Positions 34,480 through 44,093 of a stretch of 64,000 bases of DNA are shown here, piece after piece. A program made the translations under genes and the position numbers. Positions within the stretch are counted from its first letter, which is position 1. Each line of letters opens with the position of its first letter. The stretch spans positions 1 to 64,000 of the forward strand of contig CAVGED010000096.1 of NCBI GenBank assembly GCA_963628035.1. Reading direction: 5' to 3'. The notes beneath the pieces were generated by a model. That model had not been told where the DNA came from. It did not search any database and was given only the letters and a program-made list of their open reading frames with translations. Source of the DNA: 14-2 sp963628035 (GTDB taxonomy: Bacteria; Bacillota; Clostridia; Lachnospirales; Lachnospiraceae).

Positions 34480-37149
34480 TTAGTGTGCGTCGTACCAGTT
34501 TTCCCCTGTGTCCATGCCAACTTCCAATGTCACCGCCAGGTCGGCTGCGCCCTCCATCTCCTTCTTCAGGATGGCCTTCACCTGCTCCAGTTCCTCCTTG
34601 GCCGTCTCGATCAGCAGTTCATCGTGAACCTGCAGGATCAGCCGGGACTTAAGATTATGCTCCTTGAGCGCCCGGTTCACCCGCACCATGGCGATCTTAA
34701 TAATGTCCGCCGCCGTCCCCTGGATGGGGGAATTCATGGCAATACGCTCCCCGAAGGATCGCTGCATGAAATTGCTGGAGGAAATCTCCGGCACCGGCCG
34801 CCGCCGCCCGAACATGGTGGTCACATAGCCCCGCTCCTTCGCCTCCGCCACCTGTCTGTCTAAAAATTCCTTGACACCGGGGTAGGTCTTAAAATACTGT
34901 TCGATATATTCCCCTGCCTCCTTGCGGGTGATACTGAGATCCTGACTCAATCCAAAGGAACTGATCCCGTACACGATCCCGAAGTTCACAGCCTTGGCAT
35001 TGCGGCGCTGCAAATCCGTCACCTCATCAAAGGGCGTGTGGAACACCTGGGAAGCGGTCATACGGTGAATGTCCTGGGCCTGCCTATAAGCCTCGATGAG
35101 ATTCTTATCCTGTGACATGTGCGCCAGCACACGCAACTCGATCTGGGAATAGTCCGCGTCCACAAACACATAACCCTCCGCAGGCACGAAAACCTTCCTT
35201 ATAAGTCTTCCGATCTCCATGCGGATGGGAATATTCTGCAGGTTCGGCTCCGTGCTGCTGATCCGCCCGGTGGCCGTAATGGTCTGGTTGAAGCTGCTGT
35301 GGATCCGGCCATCCTCCCGGATATACACCGCAAGTCCGTCCGCGTAGGTGGATTTCAGCTTGGTCAACTGCCGATATTCCAGTATTTTTGACACGATGGG
35401 ATAATCCGGTGCCAGCTTCTCCAGGACATCTGCTGCCGTGGAATACCCGGTCTTCGTCTTTTTCCCGTAAGGCATTTCCAATTTATCAAATAGGATCACG
35501 CCCAGCTGCTTGGGCGAATTAATATTGAACTCTTCCCCGGCTTCGGCATAGATCTCCTTCTCGATCTGTTCGATCTTCACCGCCAGTTCCCGGCTGTACA
35601 CCTTAAGCTCATCCGGGCGCACCAGCACTCCGGCCTGCTCCATGTCGAAAAGCGTAAATACCAGCGGCATCTCCACTGTCTCAAAGAGGCTGTGCATTCC
35701 GGTCTCTGTAAGCTGGCTCTCGATTGTCTCCCAGGACTTGTACGCCGTATAGCAGGCAAAACACACCCACTGTAAAAAGGCTCCCTCCTGCTCCTTATAG
35801 GCTTTCCCTGCAGGTGTCTTGCCAAGAAGATCCGTCCGGGAAGGCGCCATCAGCTGGCAGTAATCCTTGGCAATATCCTCATATGGATATTCGCTTTTCA
35901 AGGGATTCAGAAGGTAAGCTCCGATCTGGACATCCACCAGTCGTTCTCTCCCGGCACTTTCCAGGAATTCCTTGGAGAAAAATACCAGCTGCGACTTCAG
36001 ATCCAGGGTTATGGCACAGGTAGCGCTTCCGCTGCCGCCCCCCGTCACCAGCTCTTCCAGACGCATGCACAGGTAGTCCGCTGTCACAAAGCCCTCCGCT
36101 GCCAGGAAATAGATATCCTCGTCCCCGAAGGCAAGCCCCAGCCCCAGCAGCATTCCGTCCTCATCCGGGACCAGGAGGAAGCCCGCTTTCTCCTGCGTCT
36201 TTGCCTTGGCAAAAACTGCCTCAGCCTCATCCAGCATGGTTATCTTCTTAAAATACTGCTCCACCGGATTGGCCGGGGCAGTCATTTCAAAACGCCCCAG
36301 CATATTTTTGAATTCCAGCTCCTTGAACATGAGATAGGCTTCCTGGGTATAGAGATTTCCAAGCTTCGCCGTGGCCAGGTCATAGGGCAGTTCACAGTCC
36401 GTCTCAATGGTAGCCAGCGTCTTGCTCATCTGCGCCATGTCATAATGCTCCTTTAAGGCTTCTCTGGCCCGGTTTGGCTTAATCTCCTCCACATGCGCGT
36501 ATGCATTCTCAATACTCCCATAGGCCGCGATGAGGCTGATTGCCGTCTTCTCCCCGATCCCCGGCACACCGGGGATGTTGTCTGAGGAATCCCCCATCAG
36601 TGCCTTCACATCGATGAACTCCGTGGGTGTCACCTGATAGGCTGCCTTCACGTCGGCTGCGTAATAATCCTCGATCTCCGTGCCGGTCCGCTTCGTCTTG
36701 GGAATACGGATCTTGATATGCTCCGTGGCTAACTGTAACAGATCCCGGTCACCGGAGACCAGAGAGACAGAAAGCCCCGCGGCCTCACTGCGCCTGGCAA
36801 TGGTTCCCAAGATATCGTCAGCCTCGTAGCCTTCCCGCTCCACGATAACGACCCCCATGGCCTTTAAGACCTCCTTCATCACCGGCACCTGCTGGCGAAG
36901 CTCTTCCGCCATGGGTTTCCTGGTTCCCTTGTATTCCGCATACATCTTGTGCCGGAAGGTGGGTGCGTGGACGTCAAAGGCCACGGTCAGATAGTCCGGC
37001 TTCTCTTCCTCCAGAATCTTGAACAGGATATTGAGAAAGCCGTAAACCGCGTTGGTGTGCAGACCTGCGGAGTTAGTCAGATCCGGCAGACCGTAAAAGG
37101 CACGGTTAAGAATGCTGTGTCCGTCAATCAATACTATTTTTTCGCTCAT
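34480..37149 (-). CDS. polA: DNA polymerase I
   Basis: 889 residues: N-terminal 5'-3' exonuclease (VLIDGHSILNRAFYG, SGDRDLLQL, GVPGIGEKTA), a central 3'-5' exonuclease-like domain lacking a recognisable DxE motif and so probably without proofreading, and a polymerase domain with DYSQIELRVLAHMS, the O-helix RRNAKAVNFGIVYG and QVHDELL. The ATG at 37149 with AGGAGG five bases upstream is preferred to the frame start at 37251. Confidence 0.98.
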   Translation of the reverse strand: MSEKIVLIDGHSILNRAFYGLPDLTNSAGLHTNAVYGFLNILFKILEEEKPDYLTVAFDVHAPTFRHKMYAEYKGTRKPMAEELRQQVPVMKEVLKAMGVVIVEREGYEADDILGTIARRSEAAGLSVSLVSGDRDLLQLATEHIKIRIPKTKRTGTEIEDYYAADVKAAYQVTPTEFIDVKALMGDSSDNIPGVPGIGEKTAISLIAAYGSIENAYAHVEEIKPNRAREALKEHYDMAQMSKTLATIETDCELPYDLATAKLGNLYTQEAYLMFKELEFKNMLGRFEMTAPANPVEQYFKKITMLDEAEAVFAKAKTQEKAGFLLVPDEDGMLLGLGLAFGDEDIYFLAAEGFVTADYLCMRLEELVTGGGSGSATCAITLDLKSQLVFFSKEFLESAGRERLVDVQIGAYLLNPLKSEYPYEDIAKDYCQLMAPSRTDLLGKTPAGKAYKEQEGAFLQWVCFACYTAYKSWETIESQLTETGMHSLFETVEMPLVFTLFDMEQAGVLVRPDELKVYSRELAVKIEQIEKEIYAEAGEEFNINSPKQLGVILFDKLEMPYGKKTKTGYSTAADVLEKLAPDYPIVSKILEYRQLTKLKSTYADGLAVYIREDGRIHSSFNQTITATGRISSTEPNLQNIPIRMEIGRLIRKVFVPAEGYVFVDADYSQIELRVLAHMSQDKNLIEAYRQAQDIHRMTASQVFHTPFDEVTDLQRRNAKAVNFGIVYGISSFGLSQDLSITRKEAGEYIEQYFKTYPGVKEFLDRQVAEAKERGYVTTMFGRRRPVPEISSSNFMQRSFGERIAMNSPIQGTAADIIKIAMVRVNRALKEHNLKSRLILQVHDELLIETAKEELEQVKAILKKEMEGAADLAVTLEVGMDTGENWYDAH

Positions 37150-37177
37150 AGAAGCCTCCTGATTTGTTCCTGTTCCC

Positions 37178-37206
37178 ATTCTACTATTTCTGGCGGATTC
37201 TAGCAA
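37178..37206 (-). promoter_or_regulatory. sigma-A promoter of polA
   Basis: TTGCTA, 17 bp, TAGAAT on the minus strand, ~30 bp before the polA ATG. Confidence 0.6.
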
Positions 37207-37267
37207 GTGAAAAATGCATTGTTCTCTCACAGCAGCGTCTTCGCACTTCACAGTTTACCATGAACAA

Positions 37268-37302
37268 CCGGAGGCGCCTGCCTTTAAAGGCATGCCCTCC
37301 GG
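37268..37302 (-). terminator. terminator-like hairpin after the multicopper protein gene
   Basis: CCGGAGG / CCTCCGG outer arms enclose the perfect 14-bp palindrome TGCCTTTAAAGGCA, just after the stop at 37309 in gene direction. The following T content (GGTTGTTC) is low, so Rho or other factors may assist. Confidence 0.6.
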
Positions 37303-37308
37303 GTCCTC

Positions 37309-40300
37309 TTATCTCTTAAATCTCCCCATCACCCGTCTGCAGACCTCCCGGCACTTGCAGCCAAGCCCATGCTTCATCACCCGCAGGATCCCCCACATAC
37401 CGGACTCCACATCCCACTTCAGCGTTCCGGAGCGATAGAGATAATCCCCGGGACAGGACGCGCCGCAGGTGGGCTCTATCTCATAATTGCCGCCGATACT
37501 GACAGCTCCCTGCAGGGGGATCACCCTGGAAAACGGATCCGCTGACTGCTCCGCCCACACGTGGCCGTGAATGGTGAAGCCTACGTTGCGCGGCTTGTCG
37601 GCAGGCATCACCGCACGGAACAACACCCGTTCCCCGGAATAGGTCATAAAGACAGGGGTTGCCGGATCACCGTGCACTCTGCTGCTGAACACCCTGGATA
37701 TGTGTTCATCCCGCAGAAGGCGGTTGTAAAAGCGCTCGGAGCGGTAATTATAGCCCTTCTCCCCGGTATCCTCATCATCCACGCCCTCTCCGTCATCCGT
37801 CGCAGTCTTGATCAATTCATCATTGATATCCAGAAGGCGGATTCCATTCTGGATAAATACTGCAAACTCCCGGAAAGTATCCTTCCCCGGTGCAGTGACA
37901 ACTGCCTGCTCCCCGTAAGCTTCCCGCTGCCTTGCCGCCCGGCGCTTCCATCGGCTCCGAGCCGTCTCGGTCACCGCCTGCTCCCTGTACTGCTCACCAA
38001 CCCCCGGCATGCTCTTATACCATCTCGCCCCGGCCGGTTCAATGATGATCATCCCAAACAAGCCATGATAACGATGGTTTCTCATATCGCCAAAGGACTG
38101 CAGGATACAGGCACCATACTCACGATCCGCATACCACAGATATTTCCGGCTCTCGCCGGGCCCCACCGTCTGTTCCCGGTTATTGCAGCCCACATTGATA
38201 CCGGAATCCGTCGTGTCATAATGCAGGAACTGCGGATTTAGTGACACCCGCATAGAGGGCTTATATTCCCGATCCAGCGGCACCCGCGGATAGTCAAAAT
38301 AAGGCACCTCATTCTCGAATAGATTGTGCAGCGTAACCTCGATCCACTCTCCCACATTGGCCCGCAGGATCAGCGGTTTCACCTCCTGCTTGCCGCAGCG
38401 GATCATCTCCACATCCTCCGCAGGCACAAACACCAGTCCATCGGGATCATGGTCTCCGTACCGATTGTACTGGATATCGGTCTGAATGGCGGCAACCTCG
38501 TATTTTCGGATAACCGCATTCATACCGGGGCAGGGCGGCAGCGGAAGGATACGCGCTCTTCCCTGGCACAAGGGCTTTAAGCAAGGCTGTTCCCGTTCAT
38601 AGGCTCTTATGATTCCCCAGAGCCCCAGCCACACATCGTCAATCCCACCGTAATAATAGAGATAATCCCCGCTTCCATAAGGCTTATCGATGCGGAAATT
38701 AAAGGCCTCGGAGATGCCGATGGTCTGGGCTGCCGCCAATGGCGAATGGCTGTCATTTAATTCCTTCTGCCAGTACATGCCCGTAAGATTAAAGGAATGC
38801 TGCTCCTCATGGGCGCCGTCCAGAAGCCGCAGCAGCATCTCATCCCCCGGATATGTCTCCAGGATCGGCGTTGCCGGATCTCCGTGAACCAGTGAGCTAA
38901 ACAGATATGCGGCATCCTCGCAGCAGGAAAGCCGTTCCGGCATGGGCTCACACCGATAGTTGATCCCCATCACCCCCGGATCGTCATGGCCGCCCGGAAC
39001 CTCCGGCGGATTTAAGGGGTTCCCGTCCCGGTCAAACAGAAAGGCAAAGTCATGGACGAAAAGTGCAAATTCCCGGAAGGAACTGCCATCACGTCGTCTT
39101 ATCACCGCCTTCATTCCGCAGGACAGCGCTTCCCCGGTGCGGATATCGTGAAAGGTCGCCCCCGCCTCCTCGACAAGAAGTGCGCCAAACACGCCATGCA
39201 TCTGATGGGAATTGGCAAACAGGTGATCATGGAAAAATACCGTATTCAACTGTGTATCCGCGAAGAAACGTTCGATCAGCGTCTCGTATTTCCGCGCCCC
39301 GGCAATATTGTTCCAACCGTTGGCTGCGCCGTCGGACACAATGGTGTCAAACTTCACCAGATGGATATGATATCCTACGATGTCCGTGATGGTTTCCATC
39401 TGGAAGGGACTCTCCATCAGCATCTCCGGCAGCAGGTTGGTAAGCCGGATCTCTATACAATCCCCTGCGTTGACCCGGATCACCAGCGGCTCGACCTGGA
39501 TCTTCTGGCACTCCACCTCGCGGATATATGTCTCCAGACCGCCGTGACGTTCCAGCTCCTCCTTTGTCACGAAGAATCTTCCCTGCGGATCATGCCATCC
39601 AAACTTGTTATACGTGATCCTTGCCTGTACAAGGGCGATCTCGAACAATTTGATCTTCTGTGCATCAACAACATCCTCTGTTCCTTTCCCTTCCTCTTCC
39701 GCAGTTCCGCCATTTAGACCTTCTGCACTCCCGCCCGCATGACAGGGACAGCTCTCCGTATACAGCGCACCCGGTGCAAAGCACTCCACGAAATTGGCCT
39801 GCTCCAGCGGTATCGGCTCGATCTTGTTGCTGCCATCCGGATTCAGAATACCCAGCGGCGGCTGTAAAGGCCGCTCCCCGAAGATACCGTTGATGAAATT
39901 TGGATAGCCGGGATGCTCCGCATCCTTTCCCGGCGGCAACGGCCGATCTCGCAAGGGCATAAGCGGCGGGATCCTGACGCCGTCCGGCAACTGTCCGCTT
40001 CCGTCCTGGAGACGATCATACACCCGCCACAGCGTCCACATTCCTTCGTGAAAATGAGGATACAGATGACAATGGAAGATCGCATCGCCGATCATTCCGT
40101 TGAGGCTTCCCGCCCCATGAAGGATGTCCAGCGTATAGCATTCCTGGGGACTGATGGATATGGAATCTATGATGTTGGAGCGCTCATTCTCCCCTTCCAG
40201 CCGCCACTGATGGTTGTGCAGATGAAACACATGGGTCTCCTTGATCCCGCCGTGAACCAGACGGATCCTGGCCGGATCCCCCACATAAGCCTTCAGGATC

Positions 40301-41172
40301 GGCGGCGCCGGATCCCCATATACCCAGGAGCTCATAGAGATATCTTCCCCGCTGTCCGCTGAATTGTCCATTGCTCCATCCATTTCACCGTCCACCGCAA
40401 ACGTCTCCGGCAGTCCCATCTCATCCCCATGATCTTCGGAATGCCCGGTCAGCGGCATACGGTTGCGCATAGGCTCGGAACGATAACTGATTCCGGTAGT
40501 TGCTGACGGCAGCCCGGTATGGGGGTCTGTCGGCTGCTCCCCAGCCTTATTCTTAACCTCCAGCTCGTCATGGAAAAAAACTGCATATTCCCGGAAGGCC
40601 TTCTGCCCCGGTGTATAAATATCTGCAAAAAGTCCGCTCTCAAGAGGCTCCCCATCTTCCGGATCCAGCCAGACAGCCTCCGACGGCTCCACGATGATGG
40701 CGCCGAACAGCCCGTGTACATTGGTTCCTTCCTCCCCGCTTCTGGTATCTCCCATATCGCTAAACAGGAACACTCCTTCCTGATCTGCATACCAGCAATA
40801 GGTGATCTCACGGTCCGTTGTGGTATCCGGATTGTTGCCTACGCTGGCCCCGTCGGAGGTCCGCACGTCATAGGACAGCCCCTGCACATGCATGGACAGT
40901 CTCCGGGACAGGCTATGGGAGAAATGAACCAGGATCCGGTCCCCCAGATTGGCACGGATCACCAATGGCTGCACGCACTTTACCGGCTGGGGAGGGTCGA
41001 AAAGGAAAGCCTCCTCTGCCTCTCTTCGCACCGTCTCTGCGTCCTGACTTAACACATACAATAATCCATCCGGATCATGATCCCCAAAACGATTGTACAC
41101 GATGGGAATCTCTATCGCTTCGACCCGGAATACCCGCTCCTTTTTTGTGCGATCATAATGACACAATTCCAT
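37309..41172 (-). CDS. giant six-domain multicopper-oxidase-like protein (MnxG-like architecture)
   Basis: 1287 residues in three homologous ~400-residue modules, each opening with a YNRFGDHDPDG-type motif (residues ~26, ~521, ~902) and each probably two cupredoxin domains. Module 1 ends with HLHNHQW (~317-323) and the complete type-1/type-3 motif HCHLYPHFHEGMW (~367-379: T1 Cys 368, axial Met 378). Module 2 opens with HIHLVKFD (~602) and FFHDH (~648-650), the other half of a trinuclear site. The same positions elsewhere are degenerate, except TIHGHVW in module 3. So one full ligand set is present but split between modules 1 and 2. MnxG of Bacillus is a ~1200-residue six-domain Mn(II) oxidase of similar layout; ceruloplasmin is another six-domain member. 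No signal peptide is seen. GAGGGG precedes the ATG at 41172. Acid-rich linkers join the modules. Confidence 0.85.
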   Translation of the reverse strand: MELCHYDRTKKERVFRVEAIEIPIVYNRFGDHDPDGLLYVLSQDAETVRREAEEAFLFDPPQPVKCVQPLVIRANLGDRILVHFSHSLSRRLSMHVQGLSYDVRTSDGASVGNNPDTTTDREITYCWYADQEGVFLFSDMGDTRSGEEGTNVHGLFGAIIVEPSEAVWLDPEDGEPLESGLFADIYTPGQKAFREYAVFFHDELEVKNKAGEQPTDPHTGLPSATTGISYRSEPMRNRMPLTGHSEDHGDEMGLPETFAVDGEMDGAMDNSADSGEDISMSSWVYGDPAPPILKAYVGDPARIRLVHGGIKETHVFHLHNHQWRLEGENERSNIIDSISISPQECYTLDILHGAGSLNGMIGDAIFHCHLYPHFHEGMWTLWRVYDRLQDGSGQLPDGVRIPPLMPLRDRPLPPGKDAEHPGYPNFINGIFGERPLQPPLGILNPDGSNKIEPIPLEQANFVECFAPGALYTESCPCHAGGSAEGLNGGTAEEEGKGTEDVVDAQKIKLFEIALVQARITYNKFGWHDPQGRFFVTKEELERHGGLETYIREVECQKIQVEPLVIRVNAGDCIEIRLTNLLPEMLMESPFQMETITDIVGYHIHLVKFDTIVSDGAANGWNNIAGARKYETLIERFFADTQLNTVFFHDHLFANSHQMHGVFGALLVEEAGATFHDIRTGEALSCGMKAVIRRRDGSSFREFALFVHDFAFLFDRDGNPLNPPEVPGGHDDPGVMGINYRCEPMPERLSCCEDAAYLFSSLVHGDPATPILETYPGDEMLLRLLDGAHEEQHSFNLTGMYWQKELNDSHSPLAAAQTIGISEAFNFRIDKPYGSGDYLYYYGGIDDVWLGLWGIIRAYEREQPCLKPLCQGRARILPLPPCPGMNAVIRKYEVAAIQTDIQYNRYGDHDPDGLVFVPAEDVEMIRCGKQEVKPLILRANVGEWIEVTLHNLFENEVPYFDYPRVPLDREYKPSMRVSLNPQFLHYDTTDSGINVGCNNREQTVGPGESRKYLWYADREYGACILQSFGDMRNHRYHGLFGMIIIEPAGARWYKSMPGVGEQYREQAVTETARSRWKRRAARQREAYGEQAVVTAPGKDTFREFAVFIQNGIRLLDINDELIKTATDDGEGVDDEDTGEKGYNYRSERFYNRLLRDEHISRVFSSRVHGDPATPVFMTYSGERVLFRAVMPADKPRNVGFTIHGHVWAEQSADPFSRVIPLQGAVSIGGNYEIEPTCGASCPGDYLYRSGTLKWDVESGMWGILRVMKHGLGCKCREVCRRVMGRFKR

Positions 41173-41182
41173 GGCCGTCCCC

Positions 41183-42076
41183 TCACCCTTCCAGGATCCG
41201 CAGATAATGGTTGGCTTCCCGCAGCACATGATCCGCCAGCAGCGGCAGAATGATGGATGTGATCTCGCACCCGTTGATCCCCTTGGCACCGGCTGCCTTG
41301 AAGTCCCGATAGCGCTCTGTCTCCTGCTTCGTCCGAGCCGTCAGCTCTGCCATAGTCCTTTCATCCGCCTCCCTGGCCGCCGTAAGCAGCACGGCATATT
41401 CCTTGGAGAATTCATCCGCCGTGGCAATCAACGCCGCCTCCGATGGATCTAAGAGTCCCCGGATGAACAGCGCATGCTCCATCATGATCTGATTCCAGAA
41501 CACCTCCAGCTCCTGCATATCTCTGGGACAGAGCATGCCAAACCGCTCCAGATGGAGCAAGAACGACTGGTACAGCTTCGCCTCCCGGGTAATATGCTTA
41601 AGCAGCAGCGGGTAATTGGTAGTATAAAGATCGCATTTAAGCATCCCCTCCAGCGCCTCCTCCTTCAGACGGATCAGCCCTGCAAGCAGCTGAAGTGCCC
41701 GCTGATTGAGTCTCCGAATCTTCCGCCGCAGTTCGCTGTAAACACCCCCGCCCGCCAGAGGACGCAGCCGCTGCTCCGCCAGCGTGATCTCGGAATCGAT
41801 GGGAATCCCTGTGTATTGAACTGTCTTCTTCTCAGCAAACAGCGTAAAGGGTGTCACTACTTCCCCGGAGTCTAGAACCTCCTGGCGCACATTTCCATCG
41901 CTGACTGCGACCACCTCCGCCAGAAACCGCTCAAACTCCTCCCGAAACCACTGGGCACGCCGAATCCATTCCGTCTCCTTGGCCGGAAATCCTGCCTCCA
42001 AGAACAGCGAATGCTCCTTCATGATCCTTCCGAAAAACAAATGTGTCTCCAGAGACTGTACCATATATAATTCCAT
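41183..42076 (-). CDS. DUF2935 helical-bundle, probable metal-binding protein
   Basis: 297 residues made of two similar helical halves, each with an EH-containing helix: MKEHSLFLEAGF near residue 19 and MMEHALFIRGLL in the second half. This is the DUF2935 pattern, a hemerythrin/ferritin-like bundle with conserved Glu/His. Biological role is not established. It is immediately upstream (10 bp) of the multicopper protein gene, so the pair is one operon. The SD AGGAGGA is strong but lies inside a long hairpin. Confidence 0.88.
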   Translation of the reverse strand: MELYMVQSLETHLFFGRIMKEHSLFLEAGFPAKETEWIRRAQWFREEFERFLAEVVAVSDGNVRQEVLDSGEVVTPFTLFAEKKTVQYTGIPIDSEITLAEQRLRPLAGGGVYSELRRKIRRLNQRALQLLAGLIRLKEEALEGMLKCDLYTTNYPLLLKHITREAKLYQSFLLHLERFGMLCPRDMQELEVFWNQIMMEHALFIRGLLDPSEAALIATADEFSKEYAVLLTAAREADERTMAELTARTKQETERYRDFKAAGAKGINGCEITSIILPLLADHVLREANHYLRILEG

Positions 42077-42079
42077 AAA

Positions 42080-42130
42080 AATCCTCCTGTTTTTTGCACT
42101 TTTCTTACCATATGCAAAAACAGGAGGATT
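42080..42130 (-). promoter_or_regulatory. long hairpin sequestering the SD of the DUF2935/multicopper operon
   Basis: On the minus strand, AATCCTCCTGTTTTTGCA pairs with TGCAAAAAACAGGAGGATT around a ~14-nt loop, one bulge. The 3' arm contains the ribosome binding site AGGAGGA of the gene starting at 42076, and TTTTT follows directly before the ATG. It can be read as a terminator after the quinone oxidoreductase gene or as a translational gate; the two are not exclusive. Confidence 0.75.
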
Positions 42131-42143
42131 GCTGTATGTTTAA

Positions 42144-43130
42144 TTATTTTTTTACCCTTAAAACAACCTTTCCAGTATTCTCAAAGCGTTCAAGCACTGC
42201 ATGAGCCTCTTCTGCTTCCTCTATATCAAAAACCTTGTAGATGGAAGGCTTCATGCTTCCATCTTCAAAATACTTCCACATCTTCTCTGTGAGGGCATTT
42301 AAAATCTGTTCTTTCTCATCATTGGTCCGATTACGCAGCATACTGCCTACCAGATGCAATCCCTTCGTCAGGAGCGGTCGCAGCATGACATTCGTCTGAA
42401 CTCCTGCCAGCGTGGAGATCACGACCCAGTATCCGCCGCGGGCCATATAAGGCATGGCTGCTCCAAGATCCTGTCCGGCAAGACAATCCATACAGACATT
42501 GACTGGCCTTCCCTCCTTCTCGAACCTTTCAAACGCTTCGGGAATACTCTCCTTTTCCTGCACAATGATATAATCTGCACCCAAAGCTTTGATCTTTTCT
42601 GCGATCTCCTCGGTCTGAACGCTGGTAATCACCCGTGCACCTGCCGCTTTTCCCATGGGGATCGCCGCACTTGCAAGCCCGCTGGCTCCTGCTGCCACAT
42701 ACAGGGTCTCTCCCGCCTTCAGCTTCCCTTCTATAAATAAATTCAAATAAGAAGTGGTATATGCCTCCGGGATTGCCGCCGCCGCTTCCGGGCTCATACC
42801 CTTTGGAATCGGCATAAGAAGCTGGTAGGGTATGGCTATCTTCTCGGCGTAGGCACCGCCGCCCACCAGGGCGCAGACCATATCGCCTACCTGAAAACGG
42901 CTTTTCTCTCTTGCTGTTTCACCCATTTCAATGATCTTCCCGGAAAGCTCCAGGCCCATCCAGGAAGGCCATCCCGCCGGCGATGGATAGGTTCCCTGCT
43001 TCTGCAAAAGATCCGCGCGATTCAGAGCCGTCGCATAGATCTCAACGATCACCTTCTCCGGCTCTAAGACAGGCTCTTCCACTTCCGTCCAGACCAGATT
43101 CTTGTTTTCATCCACTAACATTGCTTTCAT
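42144..43130 (-). CDS. zinc-free MDR-family NAD(P)H:quinone oxidoreductase (PIG3-like)
   Basis: 328 residues of the medium-chain dehydrogenase/reductase fold: ALNRADLLQKQGTYP is characteristic of the PIG3/Qor group, followed by VGDMVCALVGGGAYAE and the cofactor-binding AAGASGLASAA. Probably reduces quinones or enones with NADPH. AAGGAG is eight bases before the ATG. The start overlaps the end of the EamA transporter gene by 23 bp, so the two are coupled. Confidence 0.93.
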   Translation of the reverse strand: MKAMLVDENKNLVWTEVEEPVLEPEKVIVEIYATALNRADLLQKQGTYPSPAGWPSWMGLELSGKIIEMGETAREKSRFQVGDMVCALVGGGAYAEKIAIPYQLLMPIPKGMSPEAAAAIPEAYTTSYLNLFIEGKLKAGETLYVAAGASGLASAAIPMGKAAGARVITSVQTEEIAEKIKALGADYIIVQEKESIPEAFERFEKEGRPVNVCMDCLAGQDLGAAMPYMARGGYWVVISTLAGVQTNVMLRPLLTKGLHLVGSMLRNRTNDEKEQILNALTEKMWKYFEDGSMKPSIYKVFDIEEAEEAHAVLERFENTGKVVLRVKK

Positions 43131-44073
43131 GACTGTATCTCCTTCTTTCTTTTGGTTTCATATTACTTATGAGCACTGCGGCAAATACCAGTACAAATGC
43201 GATCAGATGATTCCATGTGATCTTCGCACCCAACGGCAGAGCCAGGCTCACCAGTGCAGCGAATAACGGCTCTGCCATCTTGATAATGAAAAGCTTTGAC
43301 AGCTCATATTTCTTCACAACGCTGTACCACAAGCTGTAGCTTACAACGGTTGCAGTGATGATGTACCCAAAAACCAGCAGTGCCGCAGGCGTGCATACCG
43401 TGATCCTTCCCCCAGACAGAAAGCCTGCTGCCATCAGGATGATTCCTCCGGTCAGCTGCGAGACCCCCGTTGAAGTAAGCGCCGGCACATCATTTAACAG
43501 CTTCTTATAGATCACATTTGAGATCACAGTACATATGCTGGCTCCTATGATAAGGAGTGTCCAGACATTGAACCTTATCTTCAATGCGTCCATATTGACG
43601 ATCAGGATCGAGAACAGCCCCAATGCCGCACCGATCAGCTTTTGCACCGTAAACCTGTCCTCCTTAAAAACAAGGAAGGAAAAGCACACAAAAACCAGAA
43701 CGCCTGACTGCTTTAGCAGTGCTGTCGTGGAACTGTCAATATTGGCAAGCCCGATATAGGTACAAGCATAATGGAGCACCACTGCAAACAGCCCCACCAG
43801 CATTACGCTGCCAAAGGTTCTCCGTTCCAGAATATGGAATGTTCTGCTCTTTCCCATGCAAAAGACCGAAAGCAAAAGACCGCTGATAAAAAAACGGGCA
43901 CCCGCAAACAAGAGCAGATTTGCCGGATTGGCTGTATCAAGGCCAAATTCTATGTACCCAAGCTTCACAAACGGAAAGAGCGAGCCCCACAATGCAGTAA
44001 CAACAAAACTAAGCAGAATGATGCGCAGTCTGCTGCTCTTCCCGATTTCATTTCTACCTGTATTCTCTGTCAT
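43108..44073 (-). CDS. EamA/DMT-family transporter
   Basis: 321 residues and about ten membrane helices arranged as two EamA repeats (TALWGSLFPFVKLGY at the start of the first, ATVVSYSLWYSVVKKYE in the second, SLALPLGAKITWNH near the end). Substrate unknown; family members export amino acids, sugars or metabolites. The ATG at 44073 is chosen with GAGGA nine bases upstream. Middle gene of a three-gene operon. Confidence 0.92.
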   Translation of the reverse strand: MTENTGRNEIGKSSRLRIILLSFVVTALWGSLFPFVKLGYIEFGLDTANPANLLLFAGARFFISGLLLSVFCMGKSRTFHILERRTFGSVMLVGLFAVVLHYACTYIGLANIDSSTTALLKQSGVLVFVCFSFLVFKEDRFTVQKLIGAALGLFSILIVNMDALKIRFNVWTLLIIGASICTVISNVIYKKLLNDVPALTSTGVSQLTGGIILMAAGFLSGGRITVCTPAALLVFGYIITATVVSYSLWYSVVKKYELSKLFIIKMAEPLFAALVSLALPLGAKITWNHLIAFVLVFAAVLISNMKPKERRRYSHESNVSG

Positions 44074-44093
44074 ATAATACTTCCTCATTCACT

